Source: Methanobacterium sp. UBA279 (GTDB taxonomy: Archaea > Methanobacteriota > Methanobacteria > Methanobacteriales > Methanobacteriaceae). From it: a stretch of DNA of 64,000 nt. Under the pieces are notes generated by a model that searched no databases, was not told the DNA's origin, and was given only the letters and a program-made list of their open reading frames with translations. The position numbers and the translations under genes were made by a program. Each line of letters starts with the position of its first letter. The stretch's first letter is position 1. The stretch is taken from assembly GCA_002502855.1 (NCBI GenBank), contig DAQK01000027.1, positions 1 through 64,000 on the forward strand, in the 5' to 3' direction. This document shows, in pieces, positions 27,935 to 37,925 of this stretch.

Positions 27935-29653
27935 GTGGTATTTAATTTGAAACTTTCCACCAGATCACCAAAGAAAGAAGGGGAGAAAGACCATTTAAAT
28001 AAATATTTTATCCATTACATACCACTTATTCTGTTAATCATTATTGTAAGCGTTATATCATATTATAGATTGTTAATTCAGATAGATATTGGACCTCTAT
28101 CAGATACATGCGATTTTCTCTTGAACGCTCTTTATTTCTCTGGCAAGGGAGTCGGATACTATGATTGGACCAGACCGGTCTTTTTCCCATTCCTGATTTC
28201 AATGGTTTTTAAATTAGGATTTGTCTCTGCAACAGCTGCTTATGTTGTAGACCTCTTAATTTATATATTTGGATTAATAGGATTCTATTTATTATTAAAT
28301 CTCCATTTCAATAAAATTGAAAGCTTCTTTGGGGGGTTGCTTTATGCTACTTTCCCTAATATCATACTAATGTCTGGGTTAGGATTTTCAGATTTTACTT
28401 GTGGAGCATTTATAATTTGGGCATTTTACTTTCTAGTTTTAGCTGTTAAAAAAAATTCAAAGTTCTTTATTTTATTTTTCCTCTTCTGGACTATGGCCTT
28501 TTTAGCAAGATTCAATGCAGCTCTCATCATATTTCCAGTAGTTCTCTATATATTCATGAATAGACAGGAAATTAAGAGTTTGAAATGTATAGGATGGGGA
28601 ATATTAGCTTCCTTCCTACTGATAATACCTGTTTTATGGTTTTATCAAATAGAATTTGGTAATATCCTTTTTCCCTTTATGGATACTTTTGGTGCAACTT
28701 CCAGAACCTTTTCACCTGATTATCACCCTTATAACCCCGATCCTTTATTTTACGTTAAGAGATTCTTTAGTTATACTGGATTTCAAAGTTTCCTAATAAC
28801 ATTTTTAATAGGCATCGGATTGGCAATTTATTCTCTAATTAGAGTAAAAAACAAACCTGAAATTAAGAATAAATTCATGAGCATAGTAAATAGAGAGAAA
28901 AGGAATCTAAAATTTAAATTGTTAGTATTTACAGTTTTAACTTTAATTTTCATTGGAACATTTGGCCAGGTTCATTACATGGCCAGCGAAGTAATGTTTT
29001 TAGCAGTCGGTTTGGTATTTTTCACTTTGATAAAGGAGTTAAGAAATATAGACTTACACCTTTTGGTGTTTGCATGGTTTATGGCTTTTTTCATATTTAA
29101 CAGTGTATATGTTATTAAAAGCAGCAGATACTTCATTTTAATGGCCCCTGGTGTTGCGTACTTATTATTATTAGGATTGAAAATTGTTCTGAGTAAATTA
29201 ACCGTCAAATTAAAAGGGGCTAACTTGATTTTTCCAGCGTTTGCTTTAATTCTTACACTATTGATTTTGTTATCTACAGCATCTCTATTACCATCAATAG
29301 AAGATGGATTTCAAGGTACTAAAGTCACAAATGAACAAACAGCTTTAGCAAGTGAATGGTTTACTAGTTATGAACCGGACTATAAAAATAAAGTCATTTA
29401 CTCTGATTTGTGGCCATATTTAGCGTGGCATTTAAAAACAGATGTGAAGATCATGTTTACCTTTAAAAATAATCAAGCATATCTCGGTGGGGTGAAGGAT
29501 AACACCACATTCACACCGCAGGATAATTTAGCTTCTAACAACTATTTAGTAAGTAATAATGCTGATTATTATTTCTCTTCAAATGAGATCAATTTAACTT
29601 CTTATAAACCAATAAAACAATTTGGAAGTTTAGTTATTTATGAAAGAGCATGA
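27935..29653 (+). CDS. GT39-like membrane glycosyltransferase 2
   Basis: A paralogue of the preceding protein: 572 residues, similar acidic loop (GPLSDTCDFLLNALYFSGKG), the same order of membrane segments, and the same C-terminal domain ending with NNADYYFSSNEINLTSYKP. The GTG start at 27935 lies only three bases after the stop of the upstream gene; a TTG at 27947 after AGGTGG is an alternative with better spacing. The two probably form one transcript and may add successive sugars. Confidence 0.82.
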   Translation: MVFNLKLSTRSPKKEGEKDHLNKYFIHYIPLILLIIIVSVISYYRLLIQIDIGPLSDTCDFLLNALYFSGKGVGYYDWTRPVFFPFLISMVFKLGFVSATAAYVVDLLIYIFGLIGFYLLLNLHFNKIESFFGGLLYATFPNIILMSGLGFSDFTCGAFIIWAFYFLVLAVKKNSKFFILFFLFWTMAFLARFNAALIIFPVVLYIFMNRQEIKSLKCIGWGILASFLLIIPVLWFYQIEFGNILFPFMDTFGATSRTFSPDYHPYNPDPLFYVKRFFSYTGFQSFLITFLIGIGLAIYSLIRVKNKPEIKNKFMSIVNREKRNLKFKLLVFTVLTLIFIGTFGQVHYMASEVMFLAVGLVFFTLIKELRNIDLHLLVFAWFMAFFIFNSVYVIKSSRYFILMAPGVAYLLLLGLKIVLSKLTVKLKGANLIFPAFALILTLLILLSTASLLPSIEDGFQGTKVTNEQTALASEWFTSYEPDYKNKVIYSDLWPYLAWHLKTDVKIMFTFKNNQAYLGGVKDNTTFTPQDNLASNNYLVSNNADYYFSSNEINLTSYKPIKQFGSLVIYERA

Positions 29654-29695
29654 TTTAATTAAATGATTAATAATATTGAAAATTAAGGTACCAAC

Positions 29696-30880
29696 ATGAA
29701 AATAGGCGTTATTACATCTGCATACCCTGAATATGAAGATGATCCTCATGGTATATTCGTTCATAGATTAATGAGGGAAATCGTTAAACAGGGCCATGAG
29801 GTAAAAGTTTTGGCCCCATTTGCTGGTGGTAAGACTAAATTTAACCTTGAAGGAGTGGATGTGGAGAGGTTCAACTATTTTTATCCTCGAAGATTCCAAA
29901 GACTTGCAGGCAGGTCAGGGATGATTGACAATGTTAAAGAGGGATTCCTTGTAAAATTACAGGTTATAAGTTTTCTCTTTTTTAATATAGTATATTCACT
30001 GAGGAAATTTAGAGATATGGATATTGTTCATGTGCAATGGCCCATACCCAATGGATTAGGAGCTTTATTTTTAAAAAAAATATACGGAATTCCTTACATT
30101 AATACCATACATGGGGAAGAAGTGTATCTCTCGAAAAGATATCATACTATCTTTGCTCTTAAGTGGATTGTAAATAATGCAAAGAAAACCATAACCAACA
30201 GTTCAGCCACCAGAGATTCCTGTTTGGAAGCAGGGTTGGATGAATATAATATCCAGATAATACCATTTGGAGTGGACACTGATTTCTTCAAACCATTAAA
30301 ACTTCCAAAAAATGAAGATATGTTCCAAATATTATCAGTAGGCTATTTAATAGAGCGAAAGGGGTTTGAATATCTTATAAGGGCTATGAAAGAGGTTTTA
30401 AAGAAGCATAAGAATGCGAGACTGAAAATTGTTGGATCGGGACCTTTAGAAAACAAGCTCAAAAACATGATTATAAAATTAGAATTACAAAATGAGGTTG
30501 AAATTATAAAAAACGTTTCTGATGAGGAATTGTTGCGTTTATATAATTCATCAGACCTTTTTGTCCTACCATCGATAACTGATTCCCAGGGAAATACTGA
30601 AGGGTTGGGAGTGGTCTTATTAGAGGCTATGGCTTCTGGTTTGCCGGTTATTGGGTCTAATGTTGGGGGAATAAAAGATATAATAGTGGATAATGAAACA
30701 GGTTTACTATTTCAAGAGAAGAATAGCCAAGAGATAGTTGATAAAATTATATTTACAATTGAAAATAAATCAAAGATGAATAAATTAGCTGAGAATGGAC
30801 TTAATTTTGTTGAAGAGAATTTTAATTGGGAAATAGTTGCAGAATCATATCAAGATTGTTATAAATCAGTATTACATTAA
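29696..30880 (+). CDS. GT4 family glycosyltransferase
   Basis: A cytosolic GT-B enzyme of 394 residues. The N-terminal domain has VITSAYPEYEDDPHGIFVHR and the HGEE-type turn (INTIHGEEVYLSKR). The C-terminal nucleotide-sugar domain has ILSVGYLIERKGFEYLIRA and the EX7E element in EGLGVVLLEAMASGLPVIGS. It resembles WcaL/AmsK-type transferases for surface polysaccharides. SD is weak; the ATG at 29696 follows GTACCAAC. Confidence 0.9.
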   Translation: MKIGVITSAYPEYEDDPHGIFVHRLMREIVKQGHEVKVLAPFAGGKTKFNLEGVDVERFNYFYPRRFQRLAGRSGMIDNVKEGFLVKLQVISFLFFNIVYSLRKFRDMDIVHVQWPIPNGLGALFLKKIYGIPYINTIHGEEVYLSKRYHTIFALKWIVNNAKKTITNSSATRDSCLEAGLDEYNIQIIPFGVDTDFFKPLKLPKNEDMFQILSVGYLIERKGFEYLIRAMKEVLKKHKNARLKIVGSGPLENKLKNMIIKLELQNEVEIIKNVSDEELLRLYNSSDLFVLPSITDSQGNTEGLGVVLLEAMASGLPVIGSNVGGIKDIIVDNETGLLFQEKNSQEIVDKIIFTIENKSKMNKLAENGLNFVEENFNWEIVAESYQDCYKSVLH

Positions 30881-30971
30881 ATCTAATCATTTGATACTAC
30901 TTGTTTGTTATATGATGATATGAATCTTAACATTTAGGATACTAATTATTAGAAATATAGGATATTTAAAA

Positions 30972-32402
30972 ATGAGTTTTATACAAAGAATAGCGAGAAA
31001 TACAAGTATATTTTTCATTTCTCAAATAATTAGTTACGTTTTAACCTTTTTTTACACGGTTTATATTGCCCGTTTTTTAGGTGCTGATGGTTATGGTATA
31101 TTGGCATTTGCATTGGCTTTTTCTGGAATTTTTTCAATCTTGGCAGATTTGGGTCTCAACACATTAACTGTTAGAGAATTATCTAAATATAAAAATTTAA
31201 CAAGGAAATATATTGGAAATGTTCTAGCCATCAAATTAATTCTTGCATGTTTTTCTTTTGGTTTAATTATTCTATCAATAAATTTAATGAGATATCCTCA
31301 AGACATTATTACAGTAGTGTATTTCGTTTCTTTGTCAGTAATAATCACTTCTATTTTTGGAATTTTCTATTCAGTATTTCAAGCTTATGAGAAAATGGAA
31401 TATCAATCAGTTGGACAAATATTATCTAATATTTCAATGTTTTTCGGGGTTTTAATAGGGATATATTACGGGTTTAATGTCATTGGATTTTCCATAATAT
31501 ATTCAATAACAAGCTTAATTGTCATGTTGTATTGTATTATTATCTGTATATGGAAATTCACACGCTTTAAAATTGAATACGATAAACATTTTTGGAAATC
31601 TAATTTTGTTGAGGCTTTACCTTTTGGACTTACAGGAATATCAGTAATGCTATATACTTATATCGATTCAGTACTACTATCCATAATTAAAGGAAATGAA
31701 GTAGTAGGTTGGTATAATGCTGCTTATAGGCTAGTTTTATTTTTGGTATTTATTCCGATTACTATTAACACTACAATTTTCCCGGTGATGTCAAAATTTC
31801 ATCTTACTTCACAAGATTTCTTAAAATTAATGAACGAAAAATATTTTAAATTCATGATCATTATTGGAATTCCAATAGGGACTACTACTACACTTTTAGC
31901 TGATAAAATAATAATTTTAATTTTTGGTACAGGGTATACACAGTCGATAACTGCTTTACAGATATTAATATGGACTCTTGTGTTCACATTTGGTGGAGCT
32001 TCCTTTGTTCGTTTATTAGAAGCAACTCAAAGACAGCTAGTCTTGAGTAAAATTACTGGAATTTCAGTGATATTAAATCTATTATTAAATTTAATTTTAA
32101 TACCGAAATTTAGTTTAATTGGTGCATGTATTGCAACTGTTTTAACTGAAATATTCCTTGTTAGTGTTGTTTTTAGAATTTGTTATCAATTAGGATATGG
32201 TATAAAAATTAAGAAAATTTCAACGGATTTATTTAAAATTATATTTGCAAGTCTAATTATGGGATTCATAATTTATTGTATTAAAGATCTGAATTTGTTA
32301 CTCATCTTAATAGTGTCTATTCTTGTTTATTTTCCATTGTTATATCTTGTTGGGGGAATTGACAAAGTGGATATAAAGATAATTAAAGAAATGATAAAAT
32401 AA
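30972..32402 (+). CDS. Polysaccharide flippase, Wzx/PST type
   Basis: A membrane protein of 476 residues with about fourteen hydrophobic segments. It opens with IARNTSIFFISQIISYVLTF and YIARFLGADGYGILAFALAF, the typical first two segments of the MOP superfamily oligosaccharide exporters. It would move lipid-linked glycans to the outer face of the membrane. It sits in the middle of the glycosyltransferase run, which supports this use. Confidence 0.9.
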   Translation: MSFIQRIARNTSIFFISQIISYVLTFFYTVYIARFLGADGYGILAFALAFSGIFSILADLGLNTLTVRELSKYKNLTRKYIGNVLAIKLILACFSFGLIILSINLMRYPQDIITVVYFVSLSVIITSIFGIFYSVFQAYEKMEYQSVGQILSNISMFFGVLIGIYYGFNVIGFSIIYSITSLIVMLYCIIICIWKFTRFKIEYDKHFWKSNFVEALPFGLTGISVMLYTYIDSVLLSIIKGNEVVGWYNAAYRLVLFLVFIPITINTTIFPVMSKFHLTSQDFLKLMNEKYFKFMIIIGIPIGTTTTLLADKIIILIFGTGYTQSITALQILIWTLVFTFGGASFVRLLEATQRQLVLSKITGISVILNLLLNLILIPKFSLIGACIATVLTEIFLVSVVFRICYQLGYGIKIKKISTDLFKIIFASLIMGFIIYCIKDLNLLLILIVSILVYFPLLYLVGGIDKVDIKIIKEMIK

Positions 32403-32478
32403 ATTTGGTAGTAAATTAATGATTATCGGATCGAAGTAATCAACTGTAATAAACATTTGGAAATATAATGGTGGTTTT

Positions 32479-33123
32479 ATGGGGAAATATAATTTTTTCA
32501 ATCCATACCGTTATGGTGTTCATCAAAAAATTATCGATTATGTAGGCAAACAGAAAATCGTTCTTGATGTAGGTTGTGCAGAAGGTGCTTTATCAGAAAA
32601 AATGTTATTAAACCAATGTGAAATAGTTGGTATAGAATTTAACAAATTATCAGCTCAAACAGCGAAAAATTATTGCAAAGAAGTAATTTTAGGCGATATT
32701 GAATCTATAGAATTAACTAAAGAATACGATAATTATTTTGATTTTGTTATTTTTGCGGATGTTTTAGAACACTTAAAAGAACCGTTGAATGCTATAAATA
32801 AATTCAAAAGATATCTGAAGGATGACGGGTTTTTTATAATTTCTGTACCTAATATTTCAAATTGGAGAATGCGAGTAAAATTTCTTTTTGGAAATTTTCA
32901 ATATGAAGATTACGGGATATTGGATAATACTCATTTAAGATTTTTTAATTATAAGAGCACGAAAAAATTGATATCAGATGCAGGTTTAGAAATTGTTAAT
33001 TTTGATGTAACAATGAATGGCGTAAATAAATTTGCTAAATTTTCCTATTTACTTTGTAAATTATGGCCTAATCTATTTGCTTATCAATTTTTAATAGTTG
33101 CTAAAATTAAAAACAAAAAATGA
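32479..33123 (+). CDS. Class I SAM-dependent methyltransferase
   Basis: The 214 residues contain motif I as VLDVGCAEGALSEKM (about 30), then VGIEFNKLSAQTA and FADVLEHLKEP, followed by RYLKDDGFFIISVPN. The type is that of methyltransferases in glycan clusters (PF13489-like), which may methylate a sugar. The ATG at 32479 follows GGTGGTTTT. It lies 76 bases after the flippase and 40 before the next transferase. Confidence 0.88.
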   Translation: MGKYNFFNPYRYGVHQKIIDYVGKQKIVLDVGCAEGALSEKMLLNQCEIVGIEFNKLSAQTAKNYCKEVILGDIESIELTKEYDNYFDFVIFADVLEHLKEPLNAINKFKRYLKDDGFFIISVPNISNWRMRVKFLFGNFQYEDYGILDNTHLRFFNYKSTKKLISDAGLEIVNFDVTMNGVNKFAKFSYLLCKLWPNLFAYQFLIVAKIKNKK

Positions 33124-33163
33124 TTCATTGCTTAACACATCATAATTTCTAGTAAGTGGTTTA

Positions 33164-34237
33164 ATGGCGAAAAAAATATTATATTTTATGCATGTGGATT
33201 GGAGGTGGATTAAACAAAGACCCCATTTCATTGCTGAAGGTTTATCCAAACATTATGATGTAACTGTTGTTCATTTCTGTAGTAAACATTTCTTATTTAG
33301 AGAATATGATATTTCTGATTATAATTTGAATATTTTACCTGCTTTGAGGCTTCCTTTCTATCAAAATAAAATTATTTATGCTTTAAATAGAGAATATATA
33401 CGAATTTATTTTAAATTTCTAATTAAAAAGTATAATCCTGATTTTATCTGGATTACTTTTCCTCAACTTTACGATTACATTCCCTCAAATTTAGATTGTA
33501 AGATTATTTATGATTGTATGGATTTACCAACTGGATTTGATTTTTCTGACAATTTTAAATCGATGATTTTAGAACAAGAAGAAAAACTGGTTAACGATGC
33601 TAGCTTAGTTTTAGTTTCTTCTGATTATCTATTTAAAAGATTAAATAATAGATATCATTGTGAAAAAAAGCTTTTAAAAGTTAGAAATGCATTTGATGGG
33701 CAAATAATAAAAAATAAACCTGAAAAAAAGTTAGAAAAACCATTTAAAATAGGTTACGTGGGAACGATATCTCAATGGATCAATTTAGAAGATATAAAAA
33801 ATACATTAGATAAATTTGAATGTATTGAATTTCATTTTATTGGACCTTTAGAAATAGATTTTAAATTAAATGATAATCGAATGAAATTTTATGGAGTAAT
33901 TAAACATGAAAATCTTTATGAATATGTTAAAGAATTTGATTGCTTGATCATGCCATTTAAATTAAATGCATTGGTAAAATCAGTAGATCCTGTTAAATTA
34001 TATGAATATATAAATTTTAATAAACCAATTATTTCTATTTATTATGAAGAGCTAGATTACTTTTCTTCATTTTTATATTTTTACAATAACGTTGAAGAGC
34101 TTTTAAACTTAATTAAAAAAATGATAAATACTGGTTTTAAAAGGAAATATTCAAATGCAGAACGGATCAAATTTTTAAAAGAAAATTCTTGGGATACAAG
34201 AATGGAACAAATTATTAGATATTTAAATATGATATAG
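33164..34237 (+). CDS. GT4-like glycosyltransferase
   Basis: A 357-residue GT-B-like protein. It opens MAKKILYFMHVDWRWIKQRP (an asparagine-poor variant of the WxxxxxRPH motif seen in this group) and shows KIGYVGTISQWINLEDIK at the start of the C-terminal domain and VDPVKLYEYINFNKPII as the donor-binding EX7E-like region. The coding sequence is very AT-rich. The target sugar is unknown. Confidence 0.8.
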   Translation: MAKKILYFMHVDWRWIKQRPHFIAEGLSKHYDVTVVHFCSKHFLFREYDISDYNLNILPALRLPFYQNKIIYALNREYIRIYFKFLIKKYNPDFIWITFPQLYDYIPSNLDCKIIYDCMDLPTGFDFSDNFKSMILEQEEKLVNDASLVLVSSDYLFKRLNNRYHCEKKLLKVRNAFDGQIIKNKPEKKLEKPFKIGYVGTISQWINLEDIKNTLDKFECIEFHFIGPLEIDFKLNDNRMKFYGVIKHENLYEYVKEFDCLIMPFKLNALVKSVDPVKLYEYINFNKPIISIYYEELDYFSSFLYFYNNVEELLNLIKKMINTGFKRKYSNAERIKFLKENSWDTRMEQIIRYLNMI

Positions 34238-34248
34238 TTAAAGGAATT

Positions 34249-35283
34249 ATGCCTAATCCGAGAGTTACTATAATCATTCTTAATTGGAATGGATGGGAAG
34301 ACACTGTAGAATGTTTGGAATCAATATTTCAAATCAATTATCATAATTTTGTTGTCATTGTTGTGGATAATGCTTCAGAAGATGATTCTATAGAAAAGTT
34401 ACGCCAATATTGTAATGGTATTTTGAAGGTTAATTCTAAATTTTTTTATTATTCTTCCTTGAATAAACCCATAGAGCTTTTTGAATATACAAATAATGAA
34501 CTTGAAAAGACTTTTAATTCGAATACGAAGAATCTTTCTAATAAATTATTTTTAATTAAGAATTCAAAAAATTATGGTTTTGCTAAAGGAAATAATATTG
34601 GGATTGAATATGCCATTAATACCTTTGATCCTGATTATGTTTTATTGTTAAACAATGATACAGTTGTGGATAAAGAATTTTTAAAAGAACTGGTTTTATA
34701 TGTAGAAGAAAATCAAAATGTTGGTGTCGTAGGGCCTAAAATTTATTATTATGATCATCCGGATAAGATTCAGGTTACAACTGCCAAAATTGATTTTTGG
34801 ACCGGACGAAATTCACTTGTGGGTGATGGCGAACTAGAAAATGGCCAGTATGATAATATTAGTGTAACTGATTATGTGTCAGGGGCTTGTTTTTTAGTTA
34901 AAAGGGAAATAATCAATAAATTTGGATTTTTAGATCCAAATTTTGCGTGTTATTGGGAGGAAACCGATTATTGTATGTCCATAAGAAGGGAAGGTTATCA
35001 ATGTATTTATAACCCAAATTCATTTATTTGGCATAAAGGATCAAAATCAACAAACAAATTTACCGGTCTTTTGACTTTTTACATGACCAGAAATATGTTT
35101 TGGTTCATGCAAAAACATGCAGATAAATTACATTATTTTGTGTTTATAATGTTTTACTTTGGATTAAAATTCTGGTATGTTGTCATTAATCTTGTTATTA
35201 AAAAAGATTTCAAAGATATATCTTATTTTATTAGTGGTGTAAAAGCAGGATTAATAGGTTATAATACTATTAAGAATAAATAA
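34249..35283 (+). CDS. GT2 family glycosyltransferase (rhamnosyl type)
   Basis: A GT-A enzyme of 344 residues. ILNWNGWEDTVECLESIF and VVDNASEDDS form the nucleotide-binding start, and LLLNNDTVVDKEFL holds the DxD-like metal site. CYWEETDYCMSIRREGY is the acceptor-side motif. Compared with the reverse-strand neighbour it has an insert of about 40 residues (roughly 62-100) between the first two motifs. One hydrophobic segment lies near 295-320. Only 6 bases separate its stop from that of the convergent GT2 gene. Confidence 0.9.
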   Translation: MPNPRVTIIILNWNGWEDTVECLESIFQINYHNFVVIVVDNASEDDSIEKLRQYCNGILKVNSKFFYYSSLNKPIELFEYTNNELEKTFNSNTKNLSNKLFLIKNSKNYGFAKGNNIGIEYAINTFDPDYVLLLNNDTVVDKEFLKELVLYVEENQNVGVVGPKIYYYDHPDKIQVTTAKIDFWTGRNSLVGDGELENGQYDNISVTDYVSGACFLVKREIINKFGFLDPNFACYWEETDYCMSIRREGYQCIYNPNSFIWHKGSKSTNKFTGLLTFYMTRNMFWFMQKHADKLHYFVFIMFYFGLKFWYVVINLVIKKDFKDISYFISGVKAGLIGYNTIKNK

Positions 35284-35289
35284 CTCTTC

Positions 35290-36186
35290 TTAAGATTTAA
35301 TACCAGTAATTAATCCCTGATAATAAGTAAAGAAGAGTTCTTTATTCTTATAATAAATACTGAGTAAAGCAGGAAATATCAATGCACCAAAGAACTGATA
35401 AATAATGAAAATTATATAGTCTCCTTTATTTGCCCATTTCTTCATAAATACCCAGCGGTTTCTGGTTATATAGTATAAACCGGTTGGTTTGGAGATACCA
35501 CCACCTGAACGGGAAACCTTGTGCCAGACTTTGGCGGTAGGGACATATAGGCTTTTATATCCCGCCTGGTTGGCTCTTAATGTCCAGTCGCTTTCTTCAA
35601 AGTATAAGAAGTAATTTTTATCCATCAGGCCTATTTTATTTATAACATCCGTTTTAATTAGAAATGCTGAACCGCTGACATATTCCACTTCTTTTAGGTC
35701 GTCATATTGGCCTTTATCTACTTCACCGGTTCCAATCTGTATACCACGGGCAAATTTCCAGGATATCTTACAGCCAGCACTCCAGATAACTTCTGGTTTG
35801 TCATAATAGTAGATTTTAGGGCCAAGGATACCAATATGATTATCTTTTTCTCCGGCACTTATCAGCTCCTTCAGGAAATCTTTATCAACTACAGTGTCGT
35901 TGTTTAAAAGCAGAATATATTTCGGTTTTAAATATTTTAAAGCGTATCTAATTCCTATGTTGTTTCCTTCAGCAAATCCATAGTTATCTTCATTTTCTAT
36001 TATAGTAAGCTCTTTACCCTCTGAGTAATCTTTGATTCTTCTAACTGAATCATCCTGGGAATGATTATCAATGATAATTATCTCATAATTAGGATAATCG
36101 ATTCTATAAAGGGATTCCAGGCATTCTATGGTGTCTTCCCAACCATCCCAGTTTACAATGATTATGGCAACTTTGGGGTTTTCCAT
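35290..36186 (-). CDS. GT2 family glycosyltransferase (rhamnosyl type)
   Basis: A 298-residue paralogue of the preceding gene on the opposite strand. It has IVNWDGWEDTIECLESLY, IIDNHSQDDSVRR, LLLNNDTVVDKDFLKEL and YFEESDWTLRANQAGY. A hydrophobic C-terminal segment (YIIFIIYQFFGALIFPALL) may attach it to the membrane. It heads towards the forward genes and is the last gene of a reverse group with the DPM1-like enzyme and probably the acyltransferase. Confidence 0.9.
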   Translation of the reverse strand: MENPKVAIIIVNWDGWEDTIECLESLYRIDYPNYEIIIIDNHSQDDSVRRIKDYSEGKELTIIENEDNYGFAEGNNIGIRYALKYLKPKYILLLNNDTVVDKDFLKELISAGEKDNHIGILGPKIYYYDKPEVIWSAGCKISWKFARGIQIGTGEVDKGQYDDLKEVEYVSGSAFLIKTDVINKIGLMDKNYFLYFEESDWTLRANQAGYKSLYVPTAKVWHKVSRSGGGISKPTGLYYITRNRWVFMKKWANKGDYIIFIIYQFFGALIFPALLSIYYKNKELFFTYYQGLITGIKS

Positions 36187-36216
36187 ATAAGCACCTGAAA
36201 AGGAATATACATCGGT

Positions 36217-37155
36217 TTATTTCAATTTTTTTCTAAGCAGTTTATTTTCTTTCTGGATGATGTAAATTTCTCTTTTAAGTAGACTGATCTGGGTAGCTAC
36301 AAACCCAAATATCAGTATCTGTATACCGGATAATATCATTAACACCATAAAAAGCATCAGAGGCCTGGTAGGGTCTAAAGTACCCATTAAATACTGATAA
36401 AATAAATAAATTGCACTTATAATTCCAATTAAACATACAATAATTCCAATTACACCAAATAATATCATTGGTTTTTCATAAAAGGAGAATAACAGATGGG
36501 ACATGGTGGTTTTCCTGTATCTAACCTTTGATTTACCAAGTTCTCTGCCCTTTAAAGTGACAGGGATTTCTTTTATATTAAAACCAACCGCTTTTGCCTT
36601 AGAAATTATTTCAGGATTAATTTCTGTGCCATCAGAATCTAATTCAATCGAATCCAACACTTCCTTTCTATAAGCTCTTAAAACACCGGTAACTGTACTT
36701 AAATTGTTGGCCATCGCATACCCAACCAGTTTATTTGCAGTTTTGCTTATAAACAGTCTTAATGGGGGTATATTCTCTGTTTTACCACCATCCATATATT
36801 GAGACCCTACAACTATGTCGGTTGACTCGTCAAGTTCATCTATCAATTTAGGGATATAAGTAGGATCATAACTTAAATCAGCATCAATAGTTATGATTAC
36901 GTCTCCGTCTGCTTTTTCAAAACCAGTCCTTAATGCTCTGCCCATTCCCATATTTACAGGATGTTTTAGGATATGGATATTTGATTTATTTAATTGAAAG
37001 TCTTTAGCTAGTGGAAATGTGTTATCAGAACTTCCATCGTCCACTACGATAATTTCATAATCATTGAATTTTTTTAAAATATCATCTACTATTTTCAACG
37101 TTTTAAGAACATTTTCTTCCTCATTGTACATGGGAATGATAATAGAAACTTTCAT
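36217..37155 (-). CDS. Polyprenyl-phosphate glycosyltransferase, DPM1/GtrB type
   Basis: A GT2 enzyme of 312 residues that loads a sugar on a polyprenyl phosphate. IIPMYNEEENVLKTL and VDDGSSDNTFPLA open the domain, ITIDADLSYDPTYI holds the DAD metal site, and GSQYMDGGKTENIPPLR follows. Two membrane segments at about 232-254 and 266-290 are typical of GtrB. It could supply the lipid-linked donor for the three GT39-like enzymes in this island, a reasonable functional link by inference. Confidence 0.9.
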   Translation of the reverse strand: MKVSIIIPMYNEEENVLKTLKIVDDILKKFNDYEIIVVDDGSSDNTFPLAKDFQLNKSNIHILKHPVNMGMGRALRTGFEKADGDVIITIDADLSYDPTYIPKLIDELDESTDIVVGSQYMDGGKTENIPPLRLFISKTANKLVGYAMANNLSTVTGVLRAYRKEVLDSIELDSDGTEINPEIISKAKAVGFNIKEIPVTLKGRELGKSKVRYRKTTMSHLLFSFYEKPMILFGVIGIIVCLIGIISAIYLFYQYLMGTLDPTRPLMLFMVLMILSGIQILIFGFVATQISLLKREIYIIQKENKLLRKKLK

Positions 37156-37221
37156 ACAATAAAATAAGGATTTTAATATAATATACTTTTCTCAGGAGAA
37201 AATAGAAAAGTAATCATTCAT

Positions 37222-37866
<645 letters not shown>

Positions 37867-37925
37867 TTTAACCTCTAAAATAAATTCAAAGTTTAAATTA
37901 ACTTAATTAAGTATTTGGATAAATA

